From positions 2,294,001-2,358,000 of the forward strand of contig NZ_JAXHBQ010000001.1 of assembly GCF_042466115.1 (NCBI RefSeq): 64,000 bases of DNA, in the 5' to 3' direction. This DNA is from SW4 sp042466115. GTDB lineage: Bacteria > Pseudomonadota > Alphaproteobacteria > Rhodobacterales > Rhodobacteraceae. Under the pieces are notes generated by a model. The model was not told the origin of the DNA, made no database searches, and saw only the letters and a program-made list of their open reading frames with translations. Each line of letters opens with the position of its first letter. The stretch's first letter is position 1. Below are positions 51,892 to 60,322 of the stretch, piece by piece. Position numbers and translations under genes: made by a program.

Positions 51892-51907
51892 ATCTATCAC
51901 TATAGAT
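51892..51907. promoter_or_regulatory. ATCTAT-N4-ATAGAT palindrome before the 5-oxoproline operon
   Basis: ATCTAT-CACT-ATAGAT lies in an AT-rich patch (51881-51935) between the LysR stop and the DUF1445 gene. Its arms match the palindrome at the LysR start. LysR-type operators are partly palindromic around T-N11-A; this one contains that spacing. Confidence 0.68.
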
Positions 51908-51962
51908 ATAAAATGATAATTTGATTGGTCAGACCTGACCGTGTGATGCTGCGAACGTTCAC

Positions 51963-52793
51963 ATGGGGGCCAGCGTGAAGACGTTTACTTTTTCACATTC
52001 AGACCTGATCGGCGCGTCTGCGGCGAATGTGCGTGCGGCCATCCGTTCAGGGGCATATGCGGGCCATACTGCCGGACTTGCGGCAGGCAAATTGCAATGC
52101 AATCTTGCGATCCTGCCTGAACAGTTCGCATTGGACTTTCTGCGTTTCTGCCTGCGCAATCCCAAGCCTTGCCCCATCGCCGGCGTGGGCGACAGCGGCG
52201 ATGTGAAGATACCAACGTTGGGCCACGACATCGATATTCGCACGGACGTGTCCAAATACCGCGTCTTTCGCAATGGCATGCTAAGCGATGAACTGTCCGA
52301 TATTTCGGACGTCTGGGCAGATGACCTTGTCACTGTTGCGCTTGGCTGCTCGTTCACCTTTGAAAACGCGCTTGTGCGCAACGGCATCCCCGTGCGCCAT
52401 CTGGAAACGGGGCGCAATGTGCCGATGTTCAAATCCAACATCGATCTCGTGCCAGCCGGTCGGTTTGCCGGACAGATGGTCGTGACAATGCGCCCGATCC
52501 CTGCTGCGCAGGTCGATGCCGCCTGCGAGATCAGCCGCCGCTACCCCCAAGCCCATGGCGCACCCATTGCCGTTGGCGACCCTGCGCAGATCGGCATTTC
52601 TGATCTGTTCGCGCCGGACTGGGGTGACGCGGTCGAAATCAAGGATGACGAAGTTCCCGTTTATTGGGCATGCGGTGTCACGCCGCAAAATGTCCTTTTG
52701 GATGCAGGCCTGCCGATCTGCATCACCCACTCGCCTGGTCATATGTTGATCGCTGACGTGGCCGAAGACGCCGAGACAACAATCCTCGCATGA
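51963..52793 (+). CDS. DUF1445 putative hydro-lyase (YcsI family; D-glutamate cyclase-like)
   Basis: A 276-residue protein with the full DUF1445 signature: VRAAIRSGAYAGHTAGLAAG, LQCNLAILPE, FCLRNPKPCP, DIDIRTDVSKYRVF, VALGCSFTFENAL, MVVTMRPIP and VPVYWACGVTPQN ending THSPGHMLIAD. The domain also forms the N-terminal part of mammalian D-glutamate cyclase (DGLUCY), which converts D-glutamate to 5-oxo-D-proline. In B. subtilis the homologue YcsI lies with the 5-oxoprolinase genes, as here. The ATG at 51963 is given; a GTG at 51975 with GGGGG eight bases upstream is a strong alternative start. Confidence 0.92.
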   Translation: MGASVKTFTFSHSDLIGASAANVRAAIRSGAYAGHTAGLAAGKLQCNLAILPEQFALDFLRFCLRNPKPCPIAGVGDSGDVKIPTLGHDIDIRTDVSKYRVFRNGMLSDELSDISDVWADDLVTVALGCSFTFENALVRNGIPVRHLETGRNVPMFKSNIDLVPAGRFAGQMVVTMRPIPAAQVDAACEISRRYPQAHGAPIAVGDPAQIGISDLFAPDWGDAVEIKDDEVPVYWACGVTPQNVLLDAGLPICITHSPGHMLIADVAEDAETTILA

Positions 52794-52824
52794 AACCGAA
52801 CCCATCCAACAAGGAGACGACAAA

Positions 52825-53856
52825 ATGAAAAACCTAATTCCCGTTCTTGCCGCAACGACGGTGCTCGCCGGACCGGCACTTGCCGAAACCCTTTCCGTTG
52901 TGGGCAGCTGGTCCAGCCTGCCGCTGCACAACGAATACGAAGCCCCGTTCTGGACCACGACCCTGCCGGACGCTTCTGGCGGTGACATCACGGTCGAATT
53001 GACGACGCACAACCAGATGAGCCTTGGCCTTGGCGACATCTACCCGTTGCTGGGTCAAGGCGTCTATGACGTCGCGATGACAGTGGGCGACTATGCCGTG
53101 GCCGACGCGCCCGAACTTGAAGGTCTTGATGTGCCGCTGGTCGCCGTGACCGCAGATGAGGCGCGCGCGATGATCGATGCGGCCCGTCCCATGGTGTCAG
53201 ACATCTTCCGTGACCGTTTCAACAGTCACGTGCTGGCGATTGCCCCTTACCCGCCGCAAGTCGTGTTTTGTAACCACGATATCAACAGCCTTGCGGACCT
53301 CGAAGGTCTCAAGGTGCGGGCGTCGGGCCGCATGACGGCCCTCCTGCTCGAGGCATTGGGTGCCGAGGGCGTGAATGTATCCTTTGCCGAAGTGCCCGGC
53401 GCGCTGCAAAACGGCGTCGTCGATTGCGCCGTGACGGGGGCCGGGTCGGGTTACTCCGCTGGCTGGTGGGAAGTATCCACACACCTGCTGCCAATTCCGC
53501 TGGGAGGCTGGGATCCGGTTGTAACCGCCGTCAACATGGACAAGTGGAACAGCCTTGACGCGGACACGCAGGCACTGATTTCTTCTGAAATTGTGACCGG
53601 GTTCGAGGACCCGGCATGGGCAAGCGCACAAGGCGCATTGGACAACGATGTGGCGTGTCTGACGGGCATGGGCGAATGTGCATCCGGCGAAGCACGGTCC
53701 ATGAGATTGGTCGAGGTCAGCGATGAAGATTTCAACCGCGCCCGCACGATCCTGACGACCGAAGTCCTGCCTGACTGGGCCGAGCGGTCAGGCGGTGACT
53801 GGGCTGCGCGCTGGAACGACAGTGTCGGCGCGGTTGTCGGCGTCACGATCGAGTAA
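52825..53856 (+). CDS. dctP: TRAP transporter substrate-binding protein DctP
   Basis: A 343-residue periplasmic protein with a signal peptide (MKNLIPVLAATTVLAGPALA). The DctP fold is shown by SLADLEGLKVRASGRMTALLLEALGA, where the Arg normally binds the substrate carboxylate, and by the GALQNGVVDCAVTG helix. An unusual extra Cys pair occurs late (ACLTGMGECASG). RBS AAGGAG is nine bases before the ATG. By context the ligand should be 5-oxoproline, D-glutamate or a similar acid. Confidence 0.93.
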   Translation: MKNLIPVLAATTVLAGPALAETLSVVGSWSSLPLHNEYEAPFWTTTLPDASGGDITVELTTHNQMSLGLGDIYPLLGQGVYDVAMTVGDYAVADAPELEGLDVPLVAVTADEARAMIDAARPMVSDIFRDRFNSHVLAIAPYPPQVVFCNHDINSLADLEGLKVRASGRMTALLLEALGAEGVNVSFAEVPGALQNGVVDCAVTGAGSGYSAGWWEVSTHLLPIPLGGWDPVVTAVNMDKWNSLDADTQALISSEIVTGFEDPAWASAQGALDNDVACLTGMGECASGEARSMRLVEVSDEDFNRARTILTTEVLPDWAERSGGDWAARWNDSVGAVVGVTIE

Positions 53857-53886
53857 CCACGCTCTTGGAACAAGGATGTGCCGGAC

Positions 53887-54435
53887 ATGGAACTTGCAGT
53901 GATAGACAAACTACGGGCACTCAACAAAGGCGTGGCCTTGCTGGTCGGCTTTGGATTGCTTGCCTGTGCAGCCTTCGTGCTGACGGATATCATCATGCGC
54001 AGGTTCGGCACGTCCCTGGGCGGCACCGAGGAGATTGCGGGCTACGCGATGGCTTTGGCGACGTCCTGGGGAATGTCCTTTACTCTGCTTGAATTGGGCC
54101 ACGTGCGTATTGATCTGATACGCACGCGGTTCAATACACTGGGCAAGGCGCTGTTTGACGTCTTTTCCATGATCATCATGACCGCCGTCATCATCACGAT
54201 CGCCATCAAGGCATGGCCCGTGGTGTCCCATTCGCTGACCAACGGATCACGGGCCAACACGCCATTGGAAACGCCGCTTGTCTGGGTCCAGATGCCATGG
54301 TTCGCGGGTTGGGTCTGGTTTGCCGTCATGTCCACGCTCACCACACTCTGTGCACTTAGCCTACTGGTCAAACGCCGCCACGCGGAAACCGAGGCCATTG
54401 TCGGCGCCTTCGCAGAACAGGATAGCCTGCAATGA
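53887..54435 (+). CDS. dctQ: TRAP transporter small permease DctQ
   Basis: A 182-residue membrane protein with four helices (about 10-35, 45-70, 88-110, 130-155) and the family segment RRFGTSLGGTEEIAGYAMALATSWG in part. I choose the ATG at 53887, ten bases after AAGGA; a GTG at 53878 is too close to that RBS. The stop overlaps the dctM start (ATGA). Confidence 0.93.
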   Translation: MELAVIDKLRALNKGVALLVGFGLLACAAFVLTDIIMRRFGTSLGGTEEIAGYAMALATSWGMSFTLLELGHVRIDLIRTRFNTLGKALFDVFSMIIMTAVIITIAIKAWPVVSHSLTNGSRANTPLETPLVWVQMPWFAGWVWFAVMSTLTTLCALSLLVKRRHAETEAIVGAFAEQDSLQ

Positions 54436-55715
54436 TCGCATTTGTTTCTGCGGGGCTTTTGGCCCTGCTGGCGTTGTCCATTCCCGTCGGGATCGTCCTG
54501 TTCCTTCTGGGATTTGGTATTGATACCTTCTTTTCAGGTTTTCCGCTGATCCGTGGATTGGGCAATATGGTCTGGTCGGCGTCCAATTCGGCCACGCTGA
54601 TCGCCATCCCGTTTTTCGTGCTGCTGGGTGAGATCCTCGTGCGCAGCGGTGTCGCCACGCGGACCTATGCCGCACTTGACCGCTGGGTGTCGTGGCTGCC
54701 AGGTGGATTGGTGCATGCCAATATCGCCACGGCGACGATGTTTTCGGCCACCTCCGGTTCCTCGGTCGCCACGGCTGCAACCGTCGCGACCGTCGCCATG
54801 CCACAAGCCGAAAAACTCGGCTATGACCCGAAACTGTTTTCGGGCGCGATTGCTGCGGGGGGCACATTGGGCATCATGATCCCGCCTTCGATCAACCTGA
54901 TTGTCTATGGGTTCCTGACCCAATCCTCGATCCCGCGATTGTTTCTTGCCGGTCTGGTTCCGGGCATCGCACTTGCGCTGATGTTCATGCTGATCACTGT
55001 GATTATCTGCGTGATCCGCCCCGACCTTGGCGGGTTGCGCCGCACATTTCCCTTTGCGCACATGCTGCGGGCCCTGATCGACCTGATCCCGATCATTATC
55101 CTGTTCGGCTTGATCGTCGGGTCGATCTATCGCGGCTGGGCCACCCCGACCGAAGCCGCGGCCGTGGGTGTGGCCGGTGCATTTTTGATCGCGCTCGCCT
55201 TTGGCGGCGTGTCGTGGGACATGCTGATGCAAAGCCTGACCGGCACAGTCAAGATCACGTCAATGATCATGCTGATCGTCATTGGCGCATCCTTCCTGAA
55301 CTTCACCCTTGCTTCGGCCGGATTGGGCCGCGAGCTGACATCGTTCATGGAAGGCCTTGGCCTGTCGCCACTTGGCTTCATCCTGGTGGTGGTCGTGCTT
55401 TACATCGTGTTGGGATTTTTCATCGAAACCTTGTCGCTGATGGTTGTGACGATCCCTATTATCGTGCCGATGGTGCTGGTGCAGGGATATGACGTGATCT
55501 GGTTTGGCATTCTGATGATTGTTCTGATCGAAATGGCGCTGATCACCCCGCCCGTAGGTCTGAACCTTTATGTGGTTCAGGGCGCTCGCAAGTCCGGCAG
55601 CCTGAACGAGGTCATGCTGGGCGCGCTGCCTTACTGTCTGACGATGCTGGCCATGGCGTTCTTGTTGATTGCCTTCCCGAACATCGCGCTGTTCCTGCCC
55701 AACGCGTTGCCGTAG
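54432..55715 (+). CDS. dctM: TRAP transporter large permease DctM
   Basis: A 427-residue membrane protein with about twelve helices. Typical DctM segments include FFVLLGEILVRSGVATRTY, ATSGSSVATAATVATVAMP, GTLGIMIPPSINLIVYGFLT and ITPPVGLNLYVVQG. It is the sodium-coupled transport subunit. It completes a canonical three-gene TRAP system, and pxpA starts eight bases after its stop. Confidence 0.95.
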   Translation: MIAFVSAGLLALLALSIPVGIVLFLLGFGIDTFFSGFPLIRGLGNMVWSASNSATLIAIPFFVLLGEILVRSGVATRTYAALDRWVSWLPGGLVHANIATATMFSATSGSSVATAATVATVAMPQAEKLGYDPKLFSGAIAAGGTLGIMIPPSINLIVYGFLTQSSIPRLFLAGLVPGIALALMFMLITVIICVIRPDLGGLRRTFPFAHMLRALIDLIPIIILFGLIVGSIYRGWATPTEAAAVGVAGAFLIALAFGGVSWDMLMQSLTGTVKITSMIMLIVIGASFLNFTLASAGLGRELTSFMEGLGLSPLGFILVVVVLYIVLGFFIETLSLMVVTIPIIVPMVLVQGYDVIWFGILMIVLIEMALITPPVGLNLYVVQGARKSGSLNEVMLGALPYCLTMLAMAFLLIAFPNIALFLPNALP

Positions 55716-55723
55716 GGTTGATC

Positions 55724-56485
55724 ATGCACATTGACCTCAATTCCGATCTTGGCGAGGGTTTGGGCCCATGGTCCATGGGCGATGACGCACAGATGCTGTC
55801 TATTGTCACCTCTGCCAACATCGCCTGTGGCGGACATGCGGGCGACCCCGAAACGATGTTTGAGACACTGACGCTGGCCCGCGACAACGGCGTGGTCGTG
55901 GGGGCGCATCCGGGCTACAACGATCTGACCGGTTTCGGACGCCGGGTCATACCGATGCCTGTGGATGAAGTCGCACGCATGGTTGCCGCCCAGATCGGGG
56001 CCTTGCAGGCGGTCGCATCGCTGGTTGGTGTGGGCATATCTTACGTCAAGCTGCATGGCGCACTTGCGAACCTTGCCGCGCAGGATCGGGACGTGGCAGA
56101 TGCAATCGTCGCGGCGGTTGGAAAGATCAATCAAGACATGGCGGTGCTGGCGATTTCCGGCACACAGATGGAACAGGCCGCCCGCGCGGCGGGAACGCAG
56201 GTCTTTTCCGAGATTTTTGCAGACCGTGGTTACTTGTCGTCAGGCCAACTGGTACCGCGCGACCAGCCGGGTGCGATGATCCATGATCCGGCAGAAGCGG
56301 CTGCGCGTTTGATATCGTTCCTCGAAACCGGACTGATGCCGGTTGTGGACGGCGATCCGATCAAGCTGGCCGCGCATTCGATCTGTGTGCACGGCGACAG
56401 CGCCGGGGCCGTCGATATGGCGCGTGAAATCCGCGCCCGGCTTAGTGCCGAGGGCGTGCAGATTACCAGCTTTATGCACCGCTGA
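55724..56485 (+). CDS. pxpA: 5-oxoprolinase subunit PxpA (LamB/YcsF family)
   Basis: A 253-residue protein that begins HIDLNSDLGEGLG. It carries SANIACGGHAGDP, GAHPGYNDLTGFGRR, VSYVKLHGALAN-like ISYVKLHGALAN and EIFADRGYLSSGQLVPR. PxpA carries out the hydrolysis step that opens 5-oxo-L-proline to L-glutamate with ATP used by the PxpBC partner. I start at the ATG at 55724, two codons inside the frame that opens with TTG. pxpB follows after eight bases. Confidence 0.95.
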   Translation: MHIDLNSDLGEGLGPWSMGDDAQMLSIVTSANIACGGHAGDPETMFETLTLARDNGVVVGAHPGYNDLTGFGRRVIPMPVDEVARMVAAQIGALQAVASLVGVGISYVKLHGALANLAAQDRDVADAIVAAVGKINQDMAVLAISGTQMEQAARAAGTQVFSEIFADRGYLSSGQLVPRDQPGAMIHDPAEAAARLISFLETGLMPVVDGDPIKLAAHSICVHGDSAGAVDMAREIRARLSAEGVQITSFMHR

Positions 56486-56493
56486 GGCCCGTC

Positions 56494-57183
56494 ATGGTTC
56501 CCCAATTCAAAGCCATTGCCGATCACGCACTGCTTGTGACCTTTGCCGATGAGATTTCCGACGTGGCGCACGGATTGGTTCTTGCGCTGGACGCTGCAAT
56601 TACCGCGAACCCCGCTCGGGGAATGATCGAAACCGTGCCGGCCATGGTCAACCTGTTGGTGTCCTTCGACCCCGTCCAGACAGACCATGTGGCCGTGCAA
56701 AAACATGTGCGCGGATGCCTGTCTGCCGCGCAAAGCAAAAAGGCCGCGGGGACACCCCGCCGGGTGCAGGTTTGCTATGAGGGGGCGTTTTCCCCGGATC
56801 TGGAAGCTGTCGCCGCTGCCACAGGTCTTGCGCCCGATGCCGTGATCAACGCCCATCTCGCCGGGGATTTCCGCGTGCTGATGTATGGATTCGCGCCAGG
56901 CTATGCCTATCTATCCGGTGTGCCACAGGCCATTCAGGTTCCGCGCAAGCCCGCGCCGGTGCGCGATGTGCCTGCAGGCAGTGTGATTATCGCCGGACCC
57001 CAATGTCTGGTCACTACGCTGACCATGCCAACGGGCTGGTCGATCATCGGGCGGTCCCCGACAGCAATCCTGACGGGCAAACCGGACAGACCCTTTCTGT
57101 TCGATGTGGGCGATCCCGTCACGTTCGAGCGGATCGACGCGGCAACATTCGATCGACTAAGCAAGGTATGCTCCGATGGCTGA
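56494..57183 (+). CDS. pxpB: 5-oxoprolinase subunit PxpB (KipI family, AHS1)
   Basis: A 229-residue protein with the AHS1 domain: MYGFAPGYAYLSGVPQ, VPRKPAPVRDVPAGSVIIAGPQ and TGWSIIGRSP. In Bacillus the homologue was named KipI, a kinase inhibitor, but the conserved role is as a 5-oxoprolinase subunit with PxpC. The 3' end overlaps the pxpC start by eight bases. Confidence 0.95.
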   Translation: MVPQFKAIADHALLVTFADEISDVAHGLVLALDAAITANPARGMIETVPAMVNLLVSFDPVQTDHVAVQKHVRGCLSAAQSKKAAGTPRRVQVCYEGAFSPDLEAVAAATGLAPDAVINAHLAGDFRVLMYGFAPGYAYLSGVPQAIQVPRKPAPVRDVPAGSVIIAGPQCLVTTLTMPTGWSIIGRSPTAILTGKPDRPFLFDVGDPVTFERIDAATFDRLSKVCSDG

Positions 57184-58177
57184 CGTTGCCTTTACCGTCG
57201 CCTTTGCCGGCCCACTGGTGACCGTGCAGGATGCGGGGCGCGCTGGAAACATGCGGTTTGGCGTCTCTGCCTCGGGCCCGATGGACCGGCTTGCATTTGA
57301 TGCAGCACACGCCGCCCTTGGCAACAGCCCAGGGGAATCGGCCATCGAGGTTTCGCTGGGCGGCTTGACGCTGCATTGCGCCAGCGGATCGGTAACGCTG
57401 GCGGTTACGGGTGGGGACTTTGTCGTTCAGCACGGCGGCAAGAAAACCACGTCATGGACCATTCTGACCGTCCAGAAAGGAGAGCGCATATCGATCACCG
57501 CAGGCAAGGCCGGAAGCTGGGCCTATCTGGCCTTTGCGGGCACACTGGATGCACCCGACTGGCTTGGCAGTCAGGCAACCCATTCAACATCGGGTTTTGG
57601 CGGTGGCGCTGTGAAAACGGGCCAGACAATCAAAGTGACGGGCGTGTCGATCCGTGAAGACAGATTGGGCGAAATCGCGAAGCCTGACTTTGCACCCAAC
57701 GGGCCCATCAGCGTTGTCACCGGCCCGCAAGACCAGCATTTCGTCCAGGGTGCGGTTGGCACATTCACCTCGGAAACGTTCAGTGTTTCAAATGCTTATG
57801 ATCGAATGGGGATGCGGCTGAACGGGCCAGCGCTTGCGCTCGCCGGTGCGTTGTCGATCCCGTCAGAGCCGATCGTGCGCGGGTCTGTGCAAGTCTCGGG
57901 TGATGGCGTTCCGACTGTGCTTCTGGCCGATCATCAAACGACGGGTGGTTACCCCAAGATTGCCACCGTCATTTCACCTGATACAGACAGGCTGGCGCAG
58001 TATCGTTCTGGTCAGCCCGTCCGGTTCATGGCGATTTCCAGCCAGCGGGCAATCGACGATGTCCGCAAATACGCAGCCCTTAAGGACCAATACCTTGATC
58101 GGATTTCCATAGCCCGCGGGTCTCTGGCCCAGCGCCTGATGCGGGAAAACCTGATCCACGGCTGCGATTTCGACTGA
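57176..58177 (+). CDS. pxpC: 5-oxoprolinase subunit PxpC (KipA family, AHS2)
   Basis: A 333-residue protein with the AHS2 domain: VQDAGRAGNMRFGVSASGPMDRLAFDAA (segments), YLAFAGTLDAP, SNAYDRMGMRLNGPAL, SEPIVRGSVQVSGDGVPTVL and LADHQTTGGYPKIATV. With PxpB it forms the ATP-dependent biotin-carboxylase-like AHS unit. It is the last gene of the operon; the convergent DUF2848 gene ends 15 bp later. Confidence 0.95.
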   Translation: MADVAFTVAFAGPLVTVQDAGRAGNMRFGVSASGPMDRLAFDAAHAALGNSPGESAIEVSLGGLTLHCASGSVTLAVTGGDFVVQHGGKKTTSWTILTVQKGERISITAGKAGSWAYLAFAGTLDAPDWLGSQATHSTSGFGGGAVKTGQTIKVTGVSIREDRLGEIAKPDFAPNGPISVVTGPQDQHFVQGAVGTFTSETFSVSNAYDRMGMRLNGPALALAGALSIPSEPIVRGSVQVSGDGVPTVLLADHQTTGGYPKIATVISPDTDRLAQYRSGQPVRFMAISSQRAIDDVRKYAALKDQYLDRISIARGSLAQRLMRENLIHGCDFD

Positions 58178-58191
58178 CCTGCGCGGCGATG

Positions 58192-58851
58192 TCAGGATGC
58201 GACCGGCAGCGCTGTGACACGATATGAAAGCGACATGGACTTTCCCGTATGGGGGTCGAAGGCTTCCATTCGATAGCATGACGCAGGCCGCACACCGCCG
58301 ATTGCCGCGAAGGTCCCGCACAGCATTGCCGCGCCGTCATCAAAGCCCGCCCCGGCGCAGAGTTCGGACAAAGGACGGATCTGCGCCAAGGTTCCCTCCT
58401 GATACAACACCTCGTCCCCGTCTTCCTCGATCCAGCATTTCAAGGCGATGTTATCAAGGTGGTCGCTGATGTCATCCAGGGCCCAAAGCTCGGATGCGAT
58501 CGGTTTGGCGCAGACTTGCTTTGATGCCGCGATGGAATGTGCTTCAAGGTTCCGGTCGGTATGGTCAGACGCCAGCCCGAAATAGGTCATGCCGCCGGAA
58601 CGCACCAAAAGCGGCTCAACCTCGCCTGACGATCCTGTGCCCAAAACCTCGATCCTGTCGTCTTGCGTCAGCAGGGTACTTGAGACGCGATAATGCAGCG
58701 GCACTTGACTGGGTGGGGCAACGCCCAACGCGGCTAGTTCATCAATGTGTTGCTGCACCGCCGCGAGGTTTCGGCCCGTCCACCCCGCAACCACCACCGA
58801 GATTATCGGCAGGGTGATCGTCGTGTTGTCGATTTTGAAAGGGATATCCAT
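58192..58851 (-). CDS. DUF2848 domain protein
   Basis: A 219-residue protein of the uncharacterised DUF2848 family. It shows VVVAGWTGRNLAAVQQHIDELAALG, GSSGEVEPLLV, LASDHTDRNLEAHSIAASKQ and CGTFAAIGGVRPA. Related families include fumarylacetoacetate hydrolase-like folds, from memory, and the SDHTDR motif with several Asp/His/Glu could bind a metal. The start ATG at 58851 has AAAGGA nine bases upstream. It faces the PxpABC operon and may use the same substrate or regulator; an ATAGAT half-site lies upstream at 58953-58958. Confidence 0.85.
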   Translation of the reverse strand: MDIPFKIDNTTITLPIISVVVAGWTGRNLAAVQQHIDELAALGVAPPSQVPLHYRVSSTLLTQDDRIEVLGTGSSGEVEPLLVRSGGMTYFGLASDHTDRNLEAHSIAASKQVCAKPIASELWALDDISDHLDNIALKCWIEEDGDEVLYQEGTLAQIRPLSELCAGAGFDDGAAMLCGTFAAIGGVRPASCYRMEAFDPHTGKSMSLSYRVTALPVAS

Positions 58852-58990
58852 GCTGTGGCGTCCTTTCATTTCAAGCGATCAGTTCAGCCGTTTTAATGGC
58901 AACGTTGCAAAGACCTATCAGAGCGCACATGCGCGCGTTGAGCAAGCGTGTGATAGATTAGCTTTGCTGTGGTTGGCGGTGCGATTGGGT

Positions 58991-60322
58991 TTACGAACCA
59001 GCATCAGGATTGCCTTCAGGGGCCGACGACAACCCATACCGCCGCATCTTGTCATTCAGGGTTCGGCGCGGAATCCCCAATGTTTCTGCAGCACGCAGCG
59101 TATTTCCGGCATGGGTATCCAGCACGGCCGAAATCTCGCGGGCTTCGAATTCGGACACCCGTTCTGCAAGCGTAATGGGGCCGGGCGTTGCGCTTTCCAT
59201 GCCGCTTGGATCAAAGAGCCCAAGCGCATAGGCCTCGGCACTTGTCTTGAGTTCACGCACATTGCCGCTCCACGCCAGCCGCTTGAGCTTTTGGGACAGC
59301 GCCCAAGGCACCTTGGGGTCGGCGCGGCCATAGCGAGACGCGGCAAGTTGTGCGTAATGCGCAAAAATCAAGGGGATATCCTCGCCCGCCTCATGCAGGG
59401 TCGGGGTTGTCAGCTCGGTACCTGCCAGCCTGAAATAAAGATCGGGGCGAAAGCCATCGAGCATGCGCAGACTGGCTTTGGTCGTGGCGATGACCCGGAC
59501 ATCAAGGGGCCGCGCGGCTGTCTCGCCTATCCGCTCGAAATTGCGCTCCTGCAGAACGCGCAAAAGCTTGGCCTGAATGGCGACAGGCATTGTCTCGACT
59601 TCGTCAAGCATCAGCGTTCCGCCATGCGCCGCCTCTAGTTTTCCCGCCCGCCCGTCGGCATCGTGCGCGAACACGCCAGCGCCGTGCCCGAACAGGATCG
59701 TTTCGGCCATCGCCTCGGGAAGCGCCGCGCAATTCAAAGCAACGAATGGTGCGTCGCTGCGGCCACTACCGGCATGGATCGCGCGGGCCGCAAGCTCTTT
59801 TCCTGTGCCTGTCTCGCCCGTGATCAGCACGTCAAGATCGACGGACGCAAGTGCCGCGATACGTTTGCGAAAGTCCCGCATCGCGCGTGACTTCCCCAGA
59901 ATACCGGCATCTGCGCGTTCGGACAGAACCTTTTGCAGACGGACAACTTCGCGCCGGGCAGCCTGCGCCTCCAGTGCACGGCGCATCACCGCGAGGAGAT
60001 GCGCGGAATCGTAAGGCTTTTCCAGAAAGTCCTCCGCACCGGCGCGGATCGCATCGACAGCGTGGCCGATATCACCATGACCCGTCAACAAAACGACGGG
60101 CACGTCGAACATGCGCGCTTTCACCTCTTTGAGAAAGGCAATTCCATCCATGTTCGGCATGCGCAGATCGCTGATGACAAGATCGGGTTCCGGCACCAGG
60201 GCATCCAAGGCATCCCGCGCCGATGCGAAACCTTGCACCGTATAGCCTGATGTCTGGATCAGATCGCAGAGCGCGCAAAGGTGGTCGGCATCATCGTCCA
60301 CGACAAAAATTCGGGCGCTCAT
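58991..60322 (-). CDS. dctD: DctD-type AAA+ response regulator lacking GAFTGA
   Basis: A 443-residue response regulator. The receiver domain has the phospho-acceptor Asp52 (VISDLRMP) with the switch residues LLTGHGD and EKPY. The AAA+ domain has Walker A GETGTGKE and the Walker B-like GGTLMLDE. The C-terminal Fis-type HTH is NTLRAAETLGIPRRTLNDKMRRYG. The loop that should read GAFTGA after LFGH is GVFAHD instead (about 59670), so contact with sigma-54 is doubtful. Its ATG overlaps the kinase stop (ATGA). Confidence 0.92.
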   Translation of the reverse strand: MSARIFVVDDDADHLCALCDLIQTSGYTVQGFASARDALDALVPEPDLVISDLRMPNMDGIAFLKEVKARMFDVPVVLLTGHGDIGHAVDAIRAGAEDFLEKPYDSAHLLAVMRRALEAQAARREVVRLQKVLSERADAGILGKSRAMRDFRKRIAALASVDLDVLITGETGTGKELAARAIHAGSGRSDAPFVALNCAALPEAMAETILFGHGAGVFAHDADGRAGKLEAAHGGTLMLDEVETMPVAIQAKLLRVLQERNFERIGETAARPLDVRVIATTKASLRMLDGFRPDLYFRLAGTELTTPTLHEAGEDIPLIFAHYAQLAASRYGRADPKVPWALSQKLKRLAWSGNVRELKTSAEAYALGLFDPSGMESATPGPITLAERVSEFEAREISAVLDTHAGNTLRAAETLGIPRRTLNDKMRRYGLSSAPEGNPDAGS

